The notes beneath the pieces were generated by a model. The model worked only from the letters and a program-made list of their open reading frames with translations, was not told the DNA's origin and did not search any database. A stretch of DNA of 12,274 bases from Candidatus Portnoybacteria bacterium CG10_big_fil_rev_8_21_14_0_10_36_7 (GTDB lineage Bacteria; Patescibacteriota; Minisyncoccia; Portnoybacterales; PFDW01), in NCBI GenBank assembly GCA_002793835.1, contig PFDW01000074.1, positions 12,368 to 24,641 of the forward strand, given 5' to 3'. The position numbers and the translations under genes were made by a program. Shown here piece by piece: positions 7,356 through 12,274 of this stretch (the stretch's first letter is position 1; the number at the start of each line of letters is the position of its first letter).

Positions 7356-9230
7356 ATGGTAGACATTGACGAATTAAAAAAACGGCTTTATCAATCCGGC
7401 GAAAAGTTTTCGGATCGTCCAAAGCAAACAAGTTGGCAACCTGGGCGGCCAATGGACCCGGTTAAAGAAAACGGCGTTTCGGAATATTGGCAAAGACCAG
7501 TAGCACAAACGCCCAACCCGCTAAAAAGTCGGTATATTAAGATAGCACTAATTTCACTTGGCACTTTAGTCGTGGTTGGGGGCATTTTTTGGTTTTTTTG
7601 GAGTAAGAATTTTGATAAAAGTGAGGTTATGTTGACATTGGAGTCGCCAGACAGAGTAGTGGCCGGAGAAAATATCAATTTTTTAGTTAAATATCAAAAT
7701 AATACCAATAACGCTTTAGATAACGTAAAGGTTGTTTTCATTTATCCTGATAATTCTTTGCCAGAGGTAGGCACAGATTTAGTTGTAAAAAAAACTATTG
7801 GGGTTGTGGAGTCGAAGCAAAGTGGTGAAATAATTTTTAAAGGGAAAATTTTGGGGCAAAAAGATTCGACAAAAGAGTCTCGGGTTACAATAAATTATCA
7901 ACCAAGAGGCATTCAAAGCTTTTTTGAGAATAATGCTAGTGCTCAAAGCATGATAATTGCTGTGCCTGTTATTATGAATTTCGACTTGCCAGAAAAATTG
8001 GTTTCTGACCAAGAACTCAATATAACTTTGCGTTACAATAATACATCGGCTGTATCATTTTTTGGCTTGTTTTTAAAAATTGATTACCCAGCAGGATTTA
8101 AGTTTGGTTCTGCATATCCAGATCCCTTTCAAGAAAATAATCAGTGGGAAATTTTTGAATTGGGAGCCAGAGAAGAAGGCAAGATTTTAATTTCAGGAAC
8201 AATTACTGGTCAAAGTAATGATAGCGAGGTTTTTAATGCTCAAATAGGGTTTAAAAATGATGATAATTTTACAACTTTAGCCGAGGTGCTCGGGTCTGGG
8301 CTCATTTCGGACTCTCCTTTATCTATTACACAATCCGTAGAGGGAGCCGAGAGCAATTTAGTCAATCCGAAAGATAGACTATATTATAAAATTACTTATC
8401 AGAATACTGCTAGTGTACCTATTATTTCTGCCAACATTACCGTAGAAATTCAGTCTAGTGCATTGGATTTGAAGTCAATTGATTCGGATACTGGGAACTT
8501 TGATTCAAATACTAATAAATTATTTTGGAACACTTCTAACAAAAAAGATTTAGCGGTGCTTCAGCCAGGGCAAACGGGAGAAGTTGAATTCAATGTATCA
8601 GTAAAAGATAAAATGCCAGTAAATAATTTTAGTGATAAAAATTTTGCGATTAAAACAATTGCTAAAATCGATTCGCCTAATGTACCACTATCTTTAATTG
8701 GGACACAAATAAATGGTGAATCAGAGTTGGAAATTAAAGTACGCACAGAGGCAGTTCTAAGTGTTAGGGGGTATTTCAATGATTCAATTATTTCTAATTC
8801 TGGACCATTGCCAACAAAAGTTGGACAAACAACCACTTTTACCTTATATTGGAGCATATTAAACACAAGCAATAATTTAACCGATGTAGAAGTTAGTGCT
8901 GATTTACCATCGTATGTAAGATGGCAAAACAAGATTTCGCCAGCAGACGTAAATTTAAAATATGATTCGTCAACTGGCAAGTTAACTTGGAAAATAAGTA
9001 GAGTTGTCGCAGGAACTGGAGATATCGCGCCTGCAAAAACTGTTATATTTCAAGTAGCATTTACGCCATCGATTAATCAGGTAGATAGATCACCGGAATT
9101 AATAGGTCGGTCAACCTTAGTAGCTATCGATTCGTTTACTAATGAAAAGGTGACTGCGATTACTGAGGCATTGCGATTAGAAAATTTATTCGACATTGTA
9201 AATAGTGATCAGAAAGTAGTGGGCAATTAA
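7356..9230 (+). CDS. Single-pass membrane protein with four extracytoplasmic beta-sandwich repeats
   Basis: From ATG 7356 (chosen from the promoter at 7320-7348) the protein is 624 aa. Residues 1-58 are polar and Pro-rich, with no signal peptide. Residues 60-82 form one TM helix (IKIALISLGTLVVVGGIFWF core) preceded by K/R, so the remaining 540 or so residues should lie outside the membrane. That part divides into about four domains near 88-205, 206-318, 321-465 and 466-612. Each begins with a V-x-x-G/D-x-x-x-x-F-x-V-x-Y-x-N-x-(T/S) strand pattern: GENINFLVKYQNNT, DQELNITLRYNNTS, KDRLYYKITYQNTA, GQTTTFTLYWSILNTS. This resembles CARDB/DUF11-type adhesion or cell-wall domains. There are no catalytic motifs. 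A surface-anchored structural or adhesive role is inferred. glyS starts 4 bp after its stop, so both probably share this promoter. Confidence 0.8.
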   Translation: MVDIDELKKRLYQSGEKFSDRPKQTSWQPGRPMDPVKENGVSEYWQRPVAQTPNPLKSRYIKIALISLGTLVVVGGIFWFFWSKNFDKSEVMLTLESPDRVVAGENINFLVKYQNNTNNALDNVKVVFIYPDNSLPEVGTDLVVKKTIGVVESKQSGEIIFKGKILGQKDSTKESRVTINYQPRGIQSFFENNASAQSMIIAVPVIMNFDLPEKLVSDQELNITLRYNNTSAVSFFGLFLKIDYPAGFKFGSAYPDPFQENNQWEIFELGAREEGKILISGTITGQSNDSEVFNAQIGFKNDDNFTTLAEVLGSGLISDSPLSITQSVEGAESNLVNPKDRLYYKITYQNTASVPIISANITVEIQSSALDLKSIDSDTGNFDSNTNKLFWNTSNKKDLAVLQPGQTGEVEFNVSVKDKMPVNNFSDKNFAIKTIAKIDSPNVPLSLIGTQINGESELEIKVRTEAVLSVRGYFNDSIISNSGPLPTKVGQTTTFTLYWSILNTSNNLTDVEVSADLPSYVRWQNKISPADVNLKYDSSTGKLTWKISRVVAGTGDIAPAKTVIFQVAFTPSINQVDRSPELIGRSTLVAIDSFTNEKVTAITEALRLENLFDIVNSDQKVVGN

Positions 9231-9234
9231 ATTT

Positions 9235-10623
9235 ATGGTTAATAACGAACAAAATAAAATAGAAAAAGTAGTGTCGCTAGCCAAACGACGCGGTTTTATT
9301 TTTGGTGGTTCTGAGATTTACGGTGGGCTAGGTGGAACATGGGATTATGGGCCACTAGGTGTTTTACTCAAAAATAATGTGAAAAATGAATGGTGGGAAT
9401 CAATGGTTATGATGAGAAATGATATTTTTGGGGTGGATGCAGCTATTTTAACCAGCGTTAAGGTGTTGGAGGCGTCTGGTCATGTTAGCAATTTTACTGA
9501 TCCTTTGGTAGAATGTACTAATTGCCACCGTCGATTTCGTGAAGATCACTTAGAGGTTTTAGATAAGAAATTACTAGAAAAAATTTCAAAGAAACTAGGT
9601 CGTGAGGTTGATCATATTAAGCGCTGTCCGCACTGTGGTGGAGATATTGATTTAAAAATAAATCCTTCTAGAAAATTTAATCTGTTATTTAAAACTTATG
9701 CTGGGCCAGTAGAGGATAGTGCATCGTTGGCTTACTTGAGGCCAGAAACTGCCCAAGGGATATTCACAAATTTTAAAAATATTTTAGATACTATGAGGCC
9801 AAAATTACCATTTGGAATCGCACAAATTGGTAAAGCTTTTCGTAATGAGATAACTCCAGGAAATTTTATTTTTAGGACGCGAGAATTTGAGCAAATGGAG
9901 CTGGAATTTTTTGTACGTCCCGGCGAAGAAAAAAAACATTTTGAGAAATGGCGTGAGACGCGGTTTAGCTGGTATACGGACCTCGGCATTAATAAAAAAA
10001 ATCTACGCTTTTATGATTATCCGAAAGAGGAATTGGTTCATTACTCTTCAGGCACATCTGATGTGGAATACAGATTTAATTTAAAAAAAGAATTTGATGA
10101 GTTAGAAGGCATTGCCATCAGAAATGATTACGATTTGTCGCATCATGCAAAAAGTTCTGGCATTGACCTCACTTATTTCGATGACAAAGAAAACAAGAGA
10201 TTTTTCCCTTATGTTATTGAGCCGTCCGCTGGGGTCGATAGGGCTTGTTTAGCTTTTTTATTGGATGCTTATTGCGAAGAAGAAGACAAAGAAGGCGTTA
10301 GAATGGTACTTAAATTAAATCCAAAATTAGCCCCATATAAAGTTGCTGTGTTTCCTTTGTTAGCCAATAAGGAACAGTTGATTGAAAAGGCAATATCTAT
10401 ATATAAGGAATTGAATCTTGATTTTATGGTTGCCTGGGATGACGCTGGAAACATCGGTAAGCGTTATCGAAGGCAGGATGAGGTAGGAACACCTTTTTGT
10501 GTGACGGTCGATTTTGAAACTATGGAAAATGATACGGTAACCGTACGCGATAGAGATACCATGAAGCAGGAGAGGATTGAGATTAAAAAATTAAAAAGTT
10601 TTCTGGAGGGGAAAATTAAGTAA
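9235..10623 (+). CDS. glyS: Glycyl-tRNA synthetase, single-chain (alpha2) class II type
   Basis: It charges tRNA-Gly in the cytoplasm. At 462 aa it fits the single-chain homodimeric GlyRS of Thermus, archaea and eukaryotes, rather than the separate alpha and beta subunits of many bacteria. Landmarks are the N-terminal RRGFIFGGSEIYGGLGGTWDYGPLG (residues 18-42), a zinc-site candidate with cysteines 94/97 and 131/134, class II motif 2 FRNEITPGNFIFRTREFEQ (202-220), motif 3 FPYVIEPSAGVDRACLAFL (324-342), and an anticodon-binding domain from about 365 (LAPYKVAVFPL through GTPFCVTVDFET and TVTVRDRDTMKQERI). No key residue appears to be missing. It starts 4 bp after the upstream stop with at best a weak AGTGGG-like Shine-Dalgarno. 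The next gene starts 1 bp after its stop. Confidence 0.96.
   Translation: MVNNEQNKIEKVVSLAKRRGFIFGGSEIYGGLGGTWDYGPLGVLLKNNVKNEWWESMVMMRNDIFGVDAAILTSVKVLEASGHVSNFTDPLVECTNCHRRFREDHLEVLDKKLLEKISKKLGREVDHIKRCPHCGGDIDLKINPSRKFNLLFKTYAGPVEDSASLAYLRPETAQGIFTNFKNILDTMRPKLPFGIAQIGKAFRNEITPGNFIFRTREFEQMELEFFVRPGEEKKHFEKWRETRFSWYTDLGINKKNLRFYDYPKEELVHYSSGTSDVEYRFNLKKEFDELEGIAIRNDYDLSHHAKSSGIDLTYFDDKENKRFFPYVIEPSAGVDRACLAFLLDAYCEEEDKEGVRMVLKLNPKLAPYKVAVFPLLANKEQLIEKAISIYKELNLDFMVAWDDAGNIGKRYRRQDEVGTPFCVTVDFETMENDTVTVRDRDTMKQERIEIKKLKSFLEGKIK
10605..10611 (+). promoter_or_regulatory. Shine-Dalgarno GGAGGGG for the NIF3-like gene
   Basis: A strong GGAGGGG within the last codons of glyS, 13 nt before ATG 10625. 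The spacing is long but the core is the best in the region. It supports translation of the NIF3-like gene from a shared glyS mRNA. Confidence 0.5.
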
Positions 10624-10624
10624 A

Positions 10625-11584
10625 ATGACATTTCAAGAAATATATAATTTAGCAATTAAGATGGGGATTGATGCCGATTTACGAAGTAAAGAGGCAATTT
10701 TAAAAAATTTAAAAAAAGTTAAAGAGGGGTTTGATAAGTTAACCTCAGAGCAAAAAAAGTATTTTGATGAAGAAAAGCTGGAAAATCCTTATTCTGATAC
10801 GCGAATTTTGAATGGAGACCCAAAAGCAAAAATAAAAACTATTTATACTGGCATTGATATAGATTCGGCTGAACTCATGATAGCGCGATTTATGTCACGA
10901 CACTCTGGGCGAGATATTGAATTGGTGTTGTCTCATCACCCTTCAGGTAAAGCACTGGCTGCCTTAGACGAGGTTATGTATCTACAAGCGGAAGTGTTGG
11001 CTGACTATGGTGTGCCAATTAATATAGCTGAAGGTCTTATGCGACCGCGTATTAGTGAGGTGGCGCGTGGGGTAGGCGCATCAAATCATCAGAAAGCGGT
11101 TGATGCAGCCCGTCATTTGGATTTTAATTTTATGTGCGTTCATACCCCAGCTGATAACTTGGTGGCAACTTATTTAAAAAAACTTATGGATAAAAAGAAT
11201 CCCGAGACAATTGGTGAAGTAATGAATATCATTAAGGAAATACCAGAATACAAAATAGCGGGGCAACTTAATGCTGGCCCAAAGATATTTGTTGGCAGTG
11301 AAGAGGCTAAGGCTGGAAAAATCGCTATTAGTGAAATAACTGGTGGGACAGATGGGTCGGCGCAAATTTATGAAAAAATGGCACATGCGGGGATAGGCAC
11401 GATAATTGGTATGCATATGAAAGAAGAGCATAAAAAACAAGCGCAAGAAGCTCATATTAATGTGGTCATAGCTGGGCATATTTCATCAGACTCATTGGGT
11501 ATGAATCTATTTTTGGATGAACTTGAGAAAAAAGGAATTGAAATTATACCTGCCTCTGGACTTATTCGTGTAAAAAGGAAATAA
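10625..11584 (+). CDS. NIF3-like (NGG1p-interacting factor 3 family) metal-binding protein
   Basis: A 319-aa member of the NIF3 / DUF34 family, widespread proteins with a dinuclear metal centre and no settled biochemical role. Some members are annotated as GTP cyclohydrolase I type 2 homologues, which does not establish that activity here. Likely metal ligands are the HH pair in LSHHPSGKAL (His104/His105), HTPADN (His173, Asp177) and the C-terminal GHISSDSLG (His285 and nearby acidic residue). IEIIPASGLIRV closes the fold, as is usual for the family. The first 65 or so residues form an extra helical N-terminal segment compared with bacterial proteins of about 260 aa. TAAAATG joins it to glyS: the stop and start codons are separated by one base, so translational coupling is likely. 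Confidence 0.85.
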   Translation: MTFQEIYNLAIKMGIDADLRSKEAILKNLKKVKEGFDKLTSEQKKYFDEEKLENPYSDTRILNGDPKAKIKTIYTGIDIDSAELMIARFMSRHSGRDIELVLSHHPSGKALAALDEVMYLQAEVLADYGVPINIAEGLMRPRISEVARGVGASNHQKAVDAARHLDFNFMCVHTPADNLVATYLKKLMDKKNPETIGEVMNIIKEIPEYKIAGQLNAGPKIFVGSEEAKAGKIAISEITGGTDGSAQIYEKMAHAGIGTIIGMHMKEEHKKQAQEAHINVVIAGHISSDSLGMNLFLDELEKKGIEIIPASGLIRVKRK

Positions 11585-11612
11585 TTGAATAAATAGTCTA
11601 AAGCAAAAAGAA

Positions 11613-11616
11613 AGGA
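11613..11616 (+). promoter_or_regulatory. Shine-Dalgarno AGGA for the dodecin-like gene
   Basis: AGGA within AAAGGATG, 10 nt before ATG 11627, in the 42-bp gap after the NIF3-like gene. No convincing promoter or terminator is visible in that gap, so read-through from upstream is likely. Confidence 0.45.
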
Positions 11617-11626
11617 TGTGGAATAA

Positions 11627-11830
11627 ATGATTATAAAAATTAGAGAAGTTATAGGGACTTCAGAAAAAAGTTTTGAGGACGCATTGAATAATGCGGTTCA
11701 TCATGAACTCATGCACCAGAAAAAAATTACTGGAGCGAAAGTTGTGAGTCAATCTGCCGAAGTTAAAGATGGCAAAATAACTTTATATAAGGTAGGCGCA
11801 AAATTAGCTTATATTTGGGAAGAAGCATAA
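11627..11830 (+). CDS. Dodecin-like protein, without the flavin-stacking tryptophan
   Basis: A 67-aa protein with the dodecin pattern: IREVIGTSEKSFEDALNNAV (residues 5-24), corresponding to V-I-E-I-x-G-x-S-x-x-S-x-x-x-A-x-x-x-A-V, then AEVKDGKITLYKVGAKLAYIWEE (44-66), corresponding to the V-x-x-G-x-I-x-x-(Y/F)-x-V-x-x-K-(V/L)-x-(F/Y) strands. Dodecins form hollow dodecamers, and many bind riboflavin, FMN or related flavins. The Trp that stacks on flavin in well-studied members (near residue 36) is replaced here by the segment ITGAKVV. The only Trp is Trp64 near the C-terminus. It may be a dodecamer that does not bind flavin, or that binds another ligand. The next gene starts one base after its stop, again through TAAAATG. 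Confidence 0.82.
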   Translation: MIIKIREVIGTSEKSFEDALNNAVHHELMHQKKITGAKVVSQSAEVKDGKITLYKVGAKLAYIWEEA

Positions 11831-11831
11831 A

Positions 11832-12274
11832 ATGTTTAAAAAAACTATATTAGAAAATGGCTTGCGTTTAGTAACCGTTCCTATGTTAGGAACGGGAACG
11901 GCAACAGTATTAGTTTTGGTTGGCGCAGGTTCAAAATATGAAACAAAAAAAATCAATGGGCTCTCTCATTTCCTAGAGCACATGCTTTTTAAGGGAACAG
12001 AAAAGCGACCAACTGCTCGGGACATTTCCGCTACGCTAGATAGTATCGGTGGTGAGTTTAATGCTTTTACTTCAAAAGAATACACGGGTTATTATGCTAA
12101 AGTGGACTCAAGACACATCCTTACAGCGATGGATGTTGTTTCAGATATGTATGTTAATTCTAGCCTTGATCAGAAAGAAATTGAAAAAGAACGAGGGGTA
12201 ATTATCGAAGAAATTAATTTAGCGCATGATACCCCGATGCGCTATGTTGATACGATTTTTGAAGATTTATTATA
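11832..12274 (+). CDS. M16-family zinc metallopeptidase, N-terminal part (runs off window)
   Basis: The 147 visible residues start at ATG 11832, one base after the dodecin stop, with GGA (11818-11820) as a possible ribosome binding site. The N-terminus matches the processing-peptidase pattern TILENGLRLVTVPM. The inverted zinc motif H-x-x-E-H is HFLEH (residues 46-50), followed by MLFKGTEKRP. GGEFNAFTSKEYTGYYAKV (73-91) and the third-ligand region ERGVIIEEI (120-128) follow. Glu126/127 lies 75-76 residues after the motif, as expected for M16. All catalytic residues are present, so this is the active type of subunit. In other bacteria such peptidases degrade or trim peptides, often paired with a second M16 copy, but the gene's 3' end and any partner are outside the window. 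No signal peptide is visible, so it is probably cytoplasmic. Confidence 0.95.
   Translation, partial: MFKKTILENGLRLVTVPMLGTGTATVLVLVGAGSKYETKKINGLSHFLEHMLFKGTEKRPTARDISATLDSIGGEFNAFTSKEYTGYYAKVDSRHILTAMDVVSDMYVNSSLDQKEIEKERGVIIEEINLAHDTPMRYVDTIFEDLL

Noticed and set aside
8561-8980. 139-codon open frame on the - strand inside the beta-sandwich gene, and other antisense open frames
   Set aside because: They are shadows of strongly supported + strand genes. None has a recognisable domain or ribosome binding site.
1-12274. CRISPR array, insertion sequence or integrase site
   Set aside because: No regularly spaced repeats, transposase or integrase motifs, or target-site duplications were seen on either strand.

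Overview
The window is an AT-rich, gene-dense stretch with every gene on the + strand. It most resembles a genome of the Candidate Phyla Radiation (Patescibacteria). This is inferred from gene types, not from a marker search. The clues are an archaeal/eukaryotic-type IleRS with an inserted domain, a single-chain GlyRS, a short RecO, a long NIF3-like protein, and a one-TM protein with large beta-sandwich repeats. Intact genes end in TAA or TAG and contain no in-frame TGA, so nothing suggests the TGA=Gly code of some CPR lineages.

Layout. 2-967: C-terminal part of arginyl-tRNA synthetase, then a 106-aa two-TM protein (998-1318). Its stop codon lies inside a perfect 16-bp inverted repeat. 1319-1458 is a 140-bp spacer with a good promoter just upstream of ileS. 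1459-4905: isoleucyl-tRNA synthetase of 1148 aa with a complete histidine-phosphatase domain of about 185 aa inserted within its zinc-binding module. 4926-6687: decayed gene for a protein of about 587 aa (helical N-terminus, MoxR-like AAA+ ATPase, C-terminus ending in a GVRPTRCF-type tail), broken by four frameshifts and two nonsense codons. The tail resembles the C-type-lectin-fold variable regions diversified by diversity-generating retroelements (DGRs). 6720-7310: short RecO. 7356-9230: 624-aa membrane-anchored protein with about four beta-sandwich repeats. 9235-11830 and beyond: a tight run of glyS, a NIF3-like gene, a dodecin-like gene and the start of an M16 zinc peptidase gene, with gaps of 4, 1, 42 and 1 bp.

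How it fits together. The intact genes are mostly housekeeping: three aminoacyl-tRNA synthetases (Arg, Ile, Gly), recombinational repair (RecO), a metal-binding NIF3 protein, a dodecin-like protein and a peptidase. The pseudogene between ileS and recO is the accessory element. Three genes (ileS, the pseudogene and the 624-aa gene) have sigma70-like promoters whose -10 box ends 6-9 nt before the ATG and lack a Shine-Dalgarno sequence, which predicts leaderless mRNAs. Other genes (998, NIF3, dodecin) have recognisable Shine-Dalgarno sequences.

Most worth checking are the phosphatase-in-IleRS fusion, the possible DGR target remnant, and the leaderless promoter pattern.
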